Shown piece by piece: positions 23,325 through 33,925 of a stretch of DNA of 64,000 nt. A program made the translations under genes and the position numbers. Below the pieces are notes generated by a model. That model worked only from the letters and a program-made list of their open reading frames with translations. It did no database searches and was not told the origin of the DNA. The stretch lies in assembly GCA_038030265.1 (NCBI GenBank), contig CM075941.1:930001-994000 (forward strand). The letters are read 5' to 3'. The DNA is from Corythucha ciliata. Taxonomy: Eukaryota; Arthropoda; Insecta; Hemiptera; Tingidae. The stretch's first letter is position 1; the number at the start of each line of letters is the position of its first letter.

Positions 23325-24400
23325 TCACCGGTCAGAATGGGTCCTAAATGGCCCCAATGTGGCCAGAAAGGCCAGCCTCTGCGCCTTATTGAGCCCCTTC
23401 TGAGCCCGTATTTGGCCTGCGGCCTCCCACCAGACCAAGGCCTCATATAGGATTCTCGGTTTAATAACTATCCCTGTAAAAAGCCACCGCACTTTTGCCG
23501 GGCTCAGCTCCCGGCTTTCACCCTCCGCCATTCACCGCTCTTATGCAAAAGTCACCAACATGCGTCCTCCAGGACAACTTGGAGCTCATTGTTACACCCA
23601 GATACTTAAAGCTCCGTCACCCTTTCCACCTCTTTTCCATCTATTTTAGTACGTCTCCATCCAGTGATGTTCCTTTTCCTCGTAAAAAGAATAACCTTGG
23701 CCTTCTCTGGGTTTATAGCCAATCCCCACAACACACTACTCCTCCAGTACACGTGCTGCCTGGTTCATCAGTCCACACGAAGTTCCCAACTCCTTACCCC
23801 TATCAACTATCACTCCATTATCATCAAAAAACCGACAATACACACCTTCTTGTTCCAATGCTCTGATAAGACTAGACACCACAAAAGGGGCGATAGGCAC
23901 TAGCCTTGAGGAGTCCCCCTCTCAGCCTTCACTTCCACCCCATCACCACCCAATGTGGCATTCACCCACCTATTCCCAAGCATCACCTCAATCATGTCAA
24001 CCTCAATTTGATCGACTCCCAGCTCCAGCAACTTCCTCCTGAAACTCTCCCAATCTGCGTGCCCAGAGTTTCTGGTAGGGCTCCGTGCTCGGTGACTGCC
24101 TTCCTAACTTGAACCGAATCGGCATATGATCAGAAATTACATCCCCACACACCCTCCACCCAGTTATTAGGCCCACCGCGCTCGCCGAGCAGAAAGTGGC
24201 ATCAACTACCTCCCTCCTGCTACAAGTCATGAATGTGGGTTCAACCCCAGCGTTTACATCTGCTCCAATGACCAATGAGGCCGACTCACGAGGACGAGCG
24301 CAAAACTCCACCAGTTTCTACATATCCTCCGGAAAGGTCGACGGGCCCTCGAAGGATCTACACCAAGATGCATACATTGGGTGTTCTTACCACCCCCCTC
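23325..24400 (-). pseudogene. LINE B: deleted, decayed relative of LINE A
   Basis: Read 5' to 3' on the minus strand, this has an endonuclease remnant (24390-24003, with VIGADVNA and VISDHMPIRF) that lacks the block between ADVNA and GVEPTF. It jumps without the linker to an RT remnant at about 24000-23800 (RGTPQG followed by an in-frame stop, then FFDDNGVIVDRG in another frame) and an RT-thumb remnant at 23531-23325 (AQRLAFLATLGPFRT). LINE A has the corresponding phrases GADANAHH, ITSDHRPI, RGVPQGSS, FFADDGAIV and LAILGPFRT. It is clearly dead: it has stops, frameshifts and two large deletions. It lies directly beyond the poly(A) of LINE A. Confidence 0.75.
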
Positions 24401-24601
24401 CCTCTTATCCACACCGGAGAACTTCTTCATTTCGAAGCCTCCAACCTCGCCGACGCGACGAGAAACACGACTCCCGCGAGCAACCCCCTTCGCTTTTTTT
24501 TTTTTTTTTTTTGAGGGCTCGGACGGTCTCCCGACTCCGAAGGTGCCAAAAGCCTTTCGGCCCATACACCATACCCACTTGGGGCACGGACTCGGGAGAG
24601 C

Positions 24602-25451
24602 CTAGTACGGCTCCTCAAACCTATTTATCCTTTCCAGCAAACTCAGGAGACGGGTCCCATTCTCCTTTGAGAAGCTGGGGAAGGATATCCTATCGTCACC
24701 AAAAATGATGTATCTGACCGGCACGTAGCCGCCACACTCGAATACGACGTGCTCCGCGGTTTCCTCAGCCTCCCCACACCTTTCGCAGTCGGGCTCCCTT
24801 ACTGCCCCCATGATTGACAGATGCCTATTATTGGCGTAATGTCCTGTATACATCCCTACTATCCGCCTAAGCTTAACCCGTGTTAGTCCCAGCAACCATG
24901 CCGAAGCTTCCTGGTCTTCCTCATTTATTCCCAGTTTTGCTTGCCGGCACCCTGGTTCAGTCCGCCATCTCCTCAGGGCTTGGTCACTGGCCCAGGCCCT
25001 TATCTCCCTCAAGACCACCCTTCAGGCAATGCCCACCGATGGTTCAGGTCCTATCACCAGCTGGTCCGCGCCACGCTTGGCCAGCTCGTCTGCTTTTTTC
25101 ATTTCCCTGCCATCCTCTATGACCCGGGATCCATCCCAACGTTAGAGAGTTCCCTTCGCCCTGGAGGTCCCGTATCCCTACTCTGCAACTCGCCACGGCC
25201 GCTGAGTCCACCACGGGTTTGGTGATCGCCCCCAGCGCCGCCCTGCTATCAGAGTAGATGCCGATCGCCCTACCTGTCACTTTCCGCTTCAGTAGCTCCC
25301 GAATACAAGCATCGATCGCTACCACCTCGGCCTGGAAAACTGTGGTGTGTCCCCCTAGCGGGATACTTATTTCCACCCCCAGCTCCGGCACGAAAATTCC
25401 AGCTCCGGTCGGCCATTCCTGACCCTTCTTGGAGCCGTCCGTGTAACACAC
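24602..25451 (-). pseudogene. LINE A ORF2, RNase H and C-terminal Cys/His domain
   Basis: RNase H motifs are complete: CYTDGSKKG, AEVVAIDACI, IYSDSRAALGAI and WIPGHRGWQGNEKS, giving the D-E-D-(H)-D set. A frame change near 25030 leads to the C-terminal part, with CERCGEAEETAEHVVFEC, a C-x2-C-x7-H-x4-C zinc-binding pattern typical of this LINE group. The ORF ends at 24602 and the 3' UTR is only about 90 bp. Confidence 0.85.
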
Positions 25452-25486
25452 CAGCTCCCCTTGCCGGGATTCTCAACCTTATTCTC

Positions 25487-27529
25487 TCATAACGACTCTC
25501 TGTTTGATTTTGGTCGAGAAGTCATTCCTTTTAACCAGGTAATCCGGCCAAAGTGCCGAGACGGGGATACTCTATTTAGTTCCCCTTCCCAGTCCCATTG
25601 GCCCTGCCTGGCCCTCTTTAGGCCTCCCTGGCATCTCAACCTGTAGGCAACTTCAAGTGCCCGACCCCTGACTTCAATGTCCAAGGGCTTCAGGCCTAGT
25701 AATCTTTCCATGGCCCTCTTAGGGGTTGTCCGGAATGGCCCCAAAATCGCCAGGCAAGCAAGCCTTTGTATTTTTGCGAGCCTATCCGCCCCCCCCTCCC
25801 TTCTCTATCCCCCTCCACCATGCGACCGCCCCGTTCATGACCCGTGGTTTCAGGCCCCAGGTCTTCCCCACGATTTGTCTACATTGGTGAAAGGCCACTA
25901 CAGCTTTCTTATAGACGCTGTCTACGTGTTCCTTCCACCTTAACTTCTCATCCAATATGACTCCCAAATATTTAACCTGTTTAGAGAGAGCGATGGCCTC
26001 TCCCCGAAAGTGGATTGATTGCCATCCCTCCCTTTTTCTCTTGTGAGTGAACAACACCATATTCATCTTACTAGGGTTTATTGTGAGACCCCTAGGCCTA
26101 CACCATGCCTCGACTATCCCCACCGCCCCCCTCATGAGGGAACACAGTGTGGATAAGTCTTTCCCCCTAACCACTATGGCTCCGTCATCCGCAAAAAATT
26201 GCGCATAATAGTCCTTTTCCACTAATTCCCTTATAAGACTATCTACCACAAGTATCCAGAGAAGAGGCGAGAGACTTGAGCCCTGGGGCACCCCCCTACT
26301 GGCTCGCTTTTCCACCCTATCGCCGCCCACCTTAGCGACCACCCACCTATGACTCAGTGAGTAGTCTATCCATTGAATCAGCCTCGTCTCCACCCCAAAG
26401 TGCCCTAGAGTTGCCACAATACACTCCCTATGTACCCTATTAAATGCCCCTTCAATATTAAAAAAAAACGCCAACGCGTAATCTTTCTGGGCCACCGACC
26501 CCTCCACCCTCCCCAGTAAGTCGTGGAGGGCCGAGTCGGTCGACTTCCCCGCCGTGTACGCATGCTGGTTTTGGTGGATCACTCCCCCAGTAGCCAATGA
26601 TTCCCTCACACTAAGTAGTGTAAGTACACTGCTTACACTAATAGGCATAAATCCTCCACTTTGGCATGCTTCCCGCCACCTTTAGGAATAAAACCAACTC
26701 TCACCCGTTTCCAGTTTGTGGGTACTTTCCTGGCTGCCAGGCACCTGACGAAGAGTCGTCTTATTCTCTCCTGAAGCCTCCCCCCGGCATGCTGGATGGC
26801 ACACGGGTGTATTCCGTCCAATCCTGCTGCCTTGTAGGGTCCCATGGAGCTGAGTGCCCAGTTGAATCGCTCCTTCGAGATCACCACGTCGCATCTATTG
26901 CACTCCTCTTCGTCCTCTGTTCCACCCCTCAGTGGCACGACCTCCTCGCTCCTGCACCCTGGAAAATGAGTATTTAGCAAGTGTGTCGCGATACCTAATC
27001 CATCAACCACCGAACCACCGTCCGGAGGCGTTAGTGATCCTACATTACCATTCGGTTCTGACCGTACGATACGAACGAGTCTCGCCGCCTCTCCTGTTTC
27101 CTCAATTCCCTCGCAATAGGTCCTCCATGTATCTTTCTTGGCGCGGCAAATTCCAGTCTTGTAAGCTTTCCTAGCCGCATGGTAGGCCTCCCAGTCCTCG
27201 TCGTTCCCTGTTGCCTTCGCGGTTTCCGCGGCCGCTCTGGTCGCCCTTTTGAGCAAGCGGAGCCCTAAGCCCCACCAAGGGGATTTTTTGGGCTTCCTCC
27301 TTTGCTCTGGGCAGGCCACCTGAAACGCTTCTGTTAGTATTTCCCTTACCTCTCTTTCCTCTTCGTCAATGGATAACCCCCCGGTCACCACCATTCTTCC
27401 TACCTCCCGCTCGAATCTATCCCAGTCCGTATGTCTGGGGTTCCGTTCGGGTTCCACTTTGTCTCCTTCGGCTCCTACTGTGAACATAATAGGTCGGTGG
27501 TCCGACGTTATCACCCCCTCTTGCACCCT
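25487..27529 (-). pseudogene. LINE A ORF2, linker and reverse transcriptase
   Basis: The SDHRPI endonuclease end is followed by a linker (KRATRAAAETAK, CRAKKDTWRTYCEG) and by RT motifs: KAAGLDGIHP, RVGFIPKGGGK, HAYTAGKSTDSAL, RASRGVPQGSSLSPLLW and FFADDGAIV with both catalytic Asp residues. A one-base deletion near 26650 breaks the frame after KVEDLC (it resumes PISVSS). A second shift lies at the G8 tract near 25790, after which the thumb continues IQRLACLAILGPFRTTPKRA. RT length and motif order are normal, so decay is recent. Confidence 0.9.
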
Positions 27530-27532
27530 CTA

Positions 27533-27843
27533 GTTACTAATTAGCCTACCCGTACTCCCCAGGCTCAGGGTCACGTCAATGACCTCTTGCCTGTTCCTAA
27601 CTACAAAGGTGGGCTCATCCCCCCTATTCTCCACAAAAAGACCTATTCTTACCAAATCCTCCATTAGCTGCTCGCCGGGTCGGTTTACGTTCGACGACCC
27701 CCACGCTAGGTGGTGGGCATTCGCGTCGGCTCCGACCACTAGCAGCTTCCCTGTTGTCCGGCAGTGGGCGCAGAGATTTTCAAGCTCCGCTGGTACGCCA
27801 TCCTCCACCATCGCTCTGTACCACGACGATGGTGTACAACGAT
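27533..27843 (-). pseudogene. LINE A ORF2, endonuclease segment
   Basis: The C-terminal half of an apurinic-like endonuclease: LLVVGADANAHHLAWGSS carries the GxDxNxH catalytic loop, followed by EPTFVVRNRQEVIDVTLS. The N-terminal catalytic Glu is missing by truncation. An in-frame TAG just above 27530 interrupts ...RLISN and RVQEGVITSDHRPI. Relatives usually have Trp there, so TGG to TAG is the simplest reading. The frame is unchanged across the stop. Confidence 0.85.
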
Positions 27844-28009
27844 AATTTAATGCGAAAAAATTAAATTTTTCGTTAAAAAAACGGAAAATTCAAAGCGGTC
27901 CCACGAGAAAGGTGATAAGCTTTCAAGTGAAACCTGAAAGGAAAATATACCTAGTTATTATATCGAGACAAATTCTTCTATTTTCATGCTTCGGGACGAA
28001 TCGTCCCTT
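27844..28009. other. Short AT-rich spacer
   Basis: Sequence between the truncated 5' end of LINE A and the minisatellite; nothing recognised. Confidence 0.4.
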
Positions 28010-28330
28010 CGTTATCCAGCCATTCCCTCCAACCACAGTTACAATCCAACCACAGCCAAGCTCCAAGCCACGATAGAGTTCCAACCACAAAAAGGCACAA
28101 CCACAAAGATTGCCCAATAAAAACAACCACAGCAAATGCCCGACCACAGCCAAGGTCGAAATAGCAAGCTCCAATTACAAAAATCTATATAAGCATAGTA
28201 AGAACCTCCAATCACAAGTAACGTCCCAGCCACAACAAAGCTCCAAACCACAACAAAGTTCCAACCTCTGCGAAGGTCAAACCGCAGCAAAAGACCCAAC
28301 CACAGTCAAGGTCAAACAATATCAAAGGTC
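28010..28330 (+). repeat. Degenerate ~20-bp CCAACCACAGCAAAG minisatellite
   Basis: About 14 drifting copies of a unit close to CCAACCACAGCAAAGCTC fill 320 bp between LINE A and the copia fragment. Open frames across it on both strands are by-products of the repeat. Confidence 0.75.
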
Positions 28331-28474
28331 TTTATTCACGCAATTGATTGCTCTGTGATTGATTCCCTTGCAACGAAGTGTTACCAAATAATTTCTGTGA
28401 TAAATAAATATTTAATAAAATACACTTCCAACATAAGAATCCAATAAAAGTATACACTTGCGTTTAACAATAAC

Positions 28475-28903
28475 ATATACGTGGGTTTTGTTGGAGAGTT
28501 ACTTGTTTTGAAGAAAGTTAGCGGGAGCCATATGATCGTACTGCGTGACAGATCTTTGCCCTTCGCCAATGACAAAGAATTTTGTAAGGGATGTCCATAT
28601 GGTAAACAACACCGGAAGACCTACAAGCCGAGGACAGAGAGAGCAACATCCCCAGGTGAAATAGTCTTAGCCGACCTGTGTGGACCAATGGAAGAGGCAT
28701 CCGTCGGTGGTTCGAAGTATTGCCTTGTAGTCAAAGACGACTATTCGCGGTTCCGGCGAGTATTCTTCATGAAGCAGAAAACCGAAGTGCCTGAATGCAT
28801 TCGCATTTTTCTTGCCGAAGCAAGAAATCCAGGTATCACCGTGAAAACATTCATGAGCGACGGGGGTACGGAATTCGTCAATCGTACCGTAAAAAGAGAA
28901 TGA
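28475..28903 (+). pseudogene. Copia integrase fragment, internally deleted
   Basis: A GAG-pre-integrase zinc motif end (CKGCPYGKQHRKTYKP) leads into an integrase core with the first catalytic Asp in VLADLCGP and the second in FMSDGGTEFVN. Immediately after that (28895-28911) the sequence jumps to the linker before RT, so the third catalytic residue and the integrase C-terminus are deleted. The 5' side is truncated: no gag, protease or LTR is visible upstream. Confidence 0.85.
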
Positions 28904-28910
28904 AACGACT

Positions 28911-29895
28911 GTTTTTTTTAACAGAAAATGACGCTACACAAAAATGCTATTCGAAACCTTTGGAAAACTCGGAATACGCTCAGATACCTCTAGCATTCAA
29001 CAGGGACGACACCCTCAACGATTCGGAGGAAGAAATCGTTATTGGGACAGCGCCAGAAGAAACAGTGGAAAATGAGCCCACCGATGCGACCGAAATGGAA
29101 TCAGCTCACTCAGAAAACGCTTCGTGCTGCCTCGATGTTGAGCATAACTCAACTTTTGCATCCTATGGAATGGAATCTGAAAGCCCAAGCGAGAACAGAG
29201 TTGTGACTCGTTCTGGAAGGCAAATAAAGCCACCAGACTACCTAAAAGAATTTGTCTGTGTCGCTGAAGAATCAATGAGTGTCCAAGAAGCTCTGTCATC
29301 AGCCCCCTGGCGTGAAGCTATGGAAGAAGAAATGGAATCCCTAGTGAAAAACGAAGTCTTCGAGCTTGTAAAGCCGCCTGCGGGAGCCAAAATAATCGGA
29401 AGACGATGGGTCCTGCGTCAAAAATCAAACTCAGATGGGACAGTCCAGCGCCTTAAAGCTCGTCTCGTAGCAAGAGGATTTTCTCAGCAGAAGGGAATCG
29501 ACTATGATGAACAGTTCAGTCCTGTGGCGAGACTTGAAACTGTGAGGACAGTCATCAGTGTTGCTGCTAATGAAGACTTGCACATGCGCCAATTTGATGT
29601 GAAGACAGCATTTTTATATGGCTTTCTCAAGGAAAAGGTGTTCGTGAGTCAGCCGGAAGGATACGACGATGGCTGTGGGAGGGTGTGGAAGCTTAAAAGA
29701 AGCCTATATGGTCTTAAACAAAGTCCAAGGTGTTGGAACCACCGATTTCTGCAGTTTATGGAAAAACAGCAATTCGTCCAGTCGGAATCGGATCCTTGTC
29801 TGTTTTCCAATCACCTTAAAAATGGAAATAAGATCGTCATTGTCTGTTATGTTGGTGATGGCCTCATAGCCGGCAAGGACAGGACCGACGTATAA
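28911..29895 (+). pseudogene. Copia reverse transcriptase (RVT_2), active site altered
   Basis: An acidic linker is followed by RVT_2 motifs: RLKARLVARGFSQQKGIDY, ETFSPVAR-like DEQFSPVARLETV, MRQFDVKTAFLYG, WKLKRSLYGLKQSPRCW. The catalytic YVDD box reads YVGD (VCYVGDGLIAGK), so one essential Asp is Gly and the enzyme should be inactive. The frame ends at a TAA (29893-29895), after which the same frame continues with RFIECLKAEFEI. That makes the TAA an internal stop rather than the natural end. Confidence 0.9.
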
Positions 29896-30762
29896 CGATT
29901 TATTGAGTGTTTAAAAGCTGAATTTGAAATCAAAGTTTCGACACCTGATTGCTATCTCGGAATAGCCATCAAACGAAGTGATGACGGAAAAATCACTCTT
30001 GATCAAAAGGGCTACACAGAAAAATTGCTGGATAAGTTCGGTATGACCGACTGTAAACCTGTGAGGACACCAGCAGAAACAGGCGGGCAAACGGTTAAAA
30101 GAGAAGGAAAACCCTTAGACCGGACGACACCCTACCGAGAAGCTGTTGGCAGCCTCATTTTTCTCGTTTCTGGGACAAGACCCGACTTGGCTTATGCAAT
30201 GAGCACCGTAGCGCAAGACGTTGAGAACCCAACTGATATTTCTTGGGGGAAAGTAAAACGTATCTTCAGATATTTAAAAGGCACGTTGGACTTCTGTCTC
30301 ACATACGAACGTGGGAGGCCAAAACAGCTGATTGCGTACAGTGATGCTGACTACGCAGCTGACAAATCGAGAAGATCGCGCAGTGGCATGCTTTGCATAT
30401 ACGCCGGCTCATAACTGACATGGACTAGTCAAAAACAAAAGAGCATCTCAGTCTCAACGATGGAAGCTGAGTATATATCAGCTAGTGAAGCAGCCAAGCA
30501 AATCATTTGGTTATCACGTCTACTCAGGGAAATAACGACTGATATTCAATAGCCGCGCTTAAATGTGGACAATCTGAGTGCTGTTCGTTTAATCCAGAAT
30601 CCCGAGTTCCACTTTAAAAGCAAGCATATTGATGTGAGGTATCATTTTGTTCGAGAGAAAGTGGCTAATGGGGACTTCTTGGTGAATCTTGGTCAATCAA
30701 GTGGCAAACGCGACAACCCGTCAGCCACGTTACTCGAGCCTTTCAAATACATCAAATCATAA
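29896..30762 (+). pseudogene. Copia RT end and RNase H, stops inside
   Basis: It continues the RT with CYLGIAIKRSDDGKI and LLDKFGMTDCKPV, then RNase H with LIAYSDADYAADKSRRSRSG, MEAEYISASEAAKQIIWL and a third Asp in VDNLSAVRL. In-frame stops occur after CIYAGS (near 30412) and after TTDIQ (near 30550). The protein ends naturally with the basic tail HIDVRYHFVREKV..., close to the usual copia C-terminus. No 3' LTR follows; minus-strand gypsy sequence begins within about 20 bp. Confidence 0.9.
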
Positions 30763-30785
30763 TCAAACCCCGAAATGAAAAGAGC

Positions 30786-32390
30786 TCAGCGCTGGAGCCG
30801 ACCCGCAGCCATCTCTGGTACACCTTTATTTTCTCCGAAAAGAGCTAACAATGGTTTATGATCCGATAAAAGAGTGAATTTTCGACCGATCAAATATTGG
30901 TAAAAATGTTTAACACCCCAGTACAGAGCTAATGCTTCCTTGTGAATGACGGAATAGTTCCTTTCTGCTGCATTCATTACGCGAGACGCAAAACAAATAG
31001 GTCGATTTGATCCATCCTCCATTTCATGCAACAAAACCGCTCACTAATTCTGTTTTCGAAGCATCGCATATCAATTTCACTGGCTTTTTAGGATCAAAGT
31101 GAACCAAAACTTGATTGCTTAATACCTCCTCCTTTGCTTTTTGAAACGTCTGTTCACACTTGGCTGACCATTCGAACTTCACACCTTTTTGCAGAAGGCG
31201 ATAAAGTGGCTTTAAAATATCTGCCAAGTGCTTGATAAACCTTCCATAGAAATTAACGAAGCCTGTAAATGCCCTCACTTCACTTACATTTCTTGGTCTC
31301 GGCATTGACCGAACTGCCTCCGTCTTCTTATTGTCCTTCGAAATTCCCTCTTTAGTAATTTTGTGACCCAAGTATGTAATTTCATTTTGGAAAAGGCACA
31401 TTTTTTGAAATTCAAACGAAACCCAGCATCACTCAAACGCCGAAGAACCATACGCAAATTAGACAAATGCTCATCTATATTTCTCCCAGTAACTATAAGA
31501 TCATCAAGAAAATTTCTGACTCCCGGAATTCCTTGAATACATTTTTCAACAGCTCGCTGAAAAATCGCTACTGCCGGTTTCGTGCCAAACGGGAGACGGT
31601 TCACCTTGTAAACCCCTCGATGGGTCGACCAGGCCAAAAGCATTTTGCTATCCTCTTCGAGCTCCAAGTGATTATATGCTTGACATAAATCTAACTTGGT
31701 AAATTGTTGACCCCCTTGCAAATGACACCACAAGTCTTCCACGTGCGGTAATGGATGTTGCACATTATCGAGATATTTATTCACAGTCAATTTATAATTG
31801 GCACACAATCTGATCGATTTCCCGTCTGCCTTAAGAATGGGAACCAGTGGAGTACCCCAGGGACTGTAATCGACTTTTTCGATCATACCCTCTGATTCTA
31901 GACGATCAAGCTCTTTTTCCACCAGTTCCTTAAATGCGAAGGGAATTTGACGGGGCTTCAAAAATCTAGGCTTTGCTTCGTCGCTAATTTTTAAATGAAC
32001 TTTCTCCAACTTATACAAACCTACTCCTTCTTGAAACACCGAGGAAAAATCTTTTGACAGACTGTAAATCAACTGTTCATCTTCCCTTACGCCATTTCCT
32101 GACTCAGCCGCAGTTACGTCCAACACTTCATGACTAAACATTTTCAACCAGTCTCTACCAAGCAACAACTTGGAACTTTTTGAAACAACCTGCAATCGGC
32201 AACATCGAGTTTTACCTTTCCAATCAACCGAAACCGAAAGTTCACCGACCGGTTTGACAATTTCCCCCGAAAAGCTTCTCAATTAAACCGAAGAACGCAA
32301 CAAAGGGAGAAATGAAAGGTGTTCTTTGTAAACTTGCCGAGGCAAAATTGAAACTCCTGCTCCCGTGTCAATTTCCATGTCAAAAGGAAC
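30786..32390 (-). pseudogene. Gypsy pol: protease, RT, partial RNase H
   Basis: Read on the minus strand: an aspartic protease with MEIDTGAGVSIL (about 32360), a TAA replacing a codon between LRSSV and LRSFSGEIVKPVGEL (near 32283), then RT with TKLDLCQAYNHLEL, RLPFGTKPAVAIFQ and the catalytic box NFLDDLIVTG. A frameshift near 31395 separates NFKKCAF from QNEITYLGHKITKEGI. Another near 31030 precedes LLHEMEDGSNRPICFASR. RNase H retains Asp (CDASK), Glu (IHKEALALYWGV) and Asp (LLSDHKPL) but is cut at GRLQR, where a TGA replaces the usual Trp. No integrase remains. Confidence 0.9.
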
Positions 32391-32401
32391 GTCATTAATC
32401 A

Positions 32402-33376
32402 CTACCTGGCTCTTATAGGACTAACAAAATTCAGCCCTTCCATAGAACGCATATCAACGACAGCGACCTCATCTTCACCGATGTGACTTTCAGTCTCACT
32501 CACACAGCTCACGCTACTTTTTGACTTGCAAACAACTGCTAAGTGGCCAATTGTTTTACATTTTCTACATCGGTTTCGGTAAGACTTGAAACGACAATCG
32601 GTGAAACAATGATTACCTTTTCCACAGTGAATGCAATTTACGGCCCCTTTGCCACTTCTTTGGTCTGATTGTGAGCTTTCAATCGTCTTCGTGGCCTGGA
32701 CAATCTTCAAAACTTTAGTTTCTTTCACCAGACCGTTAGGCGAGCGTTTTCCGACTGACTCTTTCTTTACAGCCAAATCGTAAAATTCCATCAAATTCTT
32801 TTCCTTCGGGTCTTCTTCACACAGTCTATCTAAAATCGGTGACTGTATCATACCACAAACAAATTTGTCTTTTACCGCGAACTCCAATTGAGGACCAAAC
32901 TGGCACCCCGAGGCAATTTTTTTTACACGGGCGAACCACTGAGCTACGGATTCCCCAGACTCTTGCTTCATTTCATAAAATTGGATCCGGTTCCTGAAAA
33001 CAGAGACAGTTATGGAACATTGCCGTGACATAATCAAACATATTTCATCGAAAGGCTTTCGAGACGGAAGATCCGGATCACATAGATCTCGAAGGTACTC
33101 GTAAGCTTCGGCGCCCATCACCGTAACCAAAACCGACATCTTTCTTTCCTCTTCCACAGCATTTACTTTGAAAAACTCTCGTAGCCTCTCTTCATATATT
33201 GTCCAGTTATCGCGTCCGACGGAAAATTCAGGCAGAGCCCCTAGATTCAACGATCGGACTTCCGGCGATCGTTGAGCCACCGGAGAAGACGAAGAAAACC
33301 TGGAAAAACCAATACTGCGGTCCTCTTCGACCATTGGAATCCTCGTTTTCCTCTTTGGCTTCATCCTCGTCGTCAA
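32402..33376 (-). CDS. Gypsy gag-like protein with zinc knuckles
   Basis: An intact 324-codon frame with a retrotransposon gag core (FSVGRDNWTIYEERLREFF, SVAQWFARVKKIASGCQFG) and two zinc motifs near residues 246-285 (CIHCGKGNHCFTDC and CRKCKTIGHLAVVC). Pol continues in the -1 frame: gag ends SPIRAR, while the overlapping -1 frame reads SYKSQVVINDVPFDMEIDTGAG. This fits the programmed -1 gag-pol shift of many gypsy elements, though a simple mutation is possible. The start is the first ATG after an AT-rich leader. Upstream I see no LTR. Confidence 0.85.
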   Translation of the reverse strand: MTTRMKPKRKTRIPMVEEDRSIGFSRFSSSSPVAQRSPEVRSLNLGALPEFSVGRDNWTIYEERLREFFKVNAVEEERKMSVLVTVMGAEAYEYLRDLCDPDLPSRKPFDEICLIMSRQCSITVSVFRNRIQFYEMKQESGESVAQWFARVKKIASGCQFGPQLEFAVKDKFVCGMIQSPILDRLCEEDPKEKNLMEFYDLAVKKESVGKRSPNGLVKETKVLKIVQATKTIESSQSDQRSGKGAVNCIHCGKGNHCFTDCRFKSYRNRCRKCKTIGHLAVVCKSKSSVSCVSETESHIGEDEVAVVDMRSMEGLNFVSPIRAR

Positions 33377-33589
33377 AACTGTAATGTATTAATTACACAC
33401 AAAAAAAAGACTCACACGAACGATTCGAATGCAACAACAAAACTGTTTTTATTTTTATTTTTAAATAGAATCTTCCCCCTGATTATAAAAATGGTGCGAC
33501 TTCACAACTATGACGTTTTGAAAAACCAGCAAGCTGAGTTCTTGCATTAAATGAATGAATCAACAATTCTCCCATTGGTAAATTTAATT

Positions 33590-33858
33590 AGCAGGCTGCA
33601 ACGGATGAAGACACCGGTGTTTTGTACAGTTACGTGGACTATCCCTTTAATACGACCGTATCTCGAAGGGAATTTACCAGGGACAATGTTCTTGATTTTA
33701 TTAATAACGTTAATAAATCAATTTCGACTATTCAAACGTACTTGAACAGTCAACTGGAGATGGTGGAACCAAGTTTGGTTAATGTGACGAAGAAATCAAA
33801 CAAGGATGTCATTCTCTTCACTTTTTTTTGCTGTCCAAGGACTAATCGACCAGGTATG
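33590..33858 (+). pseudogene. Possible exon of the LDLa-bearing gene, unresolved
   Basis: The frame reads TDEDTGVLYSYVDYPF, FTRDNVLDFINN and STIQTYLNSQLEMVEP; it has protein-like composition but no domain I know. It ends at CGACCAG followed by GTATG, a plausible donor, but the joined frame to the next segment is off by one. The upstream frame (MVRLHNYDVLKNQQ at 33491) is closed by a stop. It may be a decayed gene, or the exon borders may differ from those I tried. Confidence 0.35.
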
Positions 33859-33925
33859 CTGCGAGGAAAAACTTTGAAATAAATTAACCTTTTTTTGTGT
33901 GTGTACTTTTACGAGTAGGCAAGGG

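Larger units (their letters stand above)
24494..27843 (-). mobile_element. LINE A: 5'-truncated RNase H-bearing LINE with poly(A)
   Basis: This minus-strand element ends in a 19-A tail (T run at 24494-24512) about 90 bp after its last stop codon. It begins inside the endonuclease, at codons reading RCTPSSWYRAM, so the 5' end is truncated, as is usual for target-primed insertion. Domain order is endonuclease, linker, RT, RNase H and a C-terminal Cys/His motif, which places it in the I-group sense lato (I, LOA, R1-like families). Four disabling changes are visible (see the gene segments). No clear target duplication was found. Confidence 0.9.

Noticed and set aside
24196..25225. Plus-strand frames of 80-170 codons
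   Set aside because: They are shadows of minus-strand LINE A and B coding sequence; low-complexity proline/serine composition and a poly-F run come from the poly(A) tail.
27923..28358. Frames of 82-86 codons on both strands
   Set aside because: They come from translating the ~20-bp CCAACCACAGCAAAG minisatellite.
31284..31401. C-terminal ~40 residues of the gypsy RT frame (KLLKREFRRTIRRRRQFG)
   Set aside because: This is out-of-frame readthrough after the frameshift near 31395; the true continuation is the other frame, QNEITYLGHKITKEGI.
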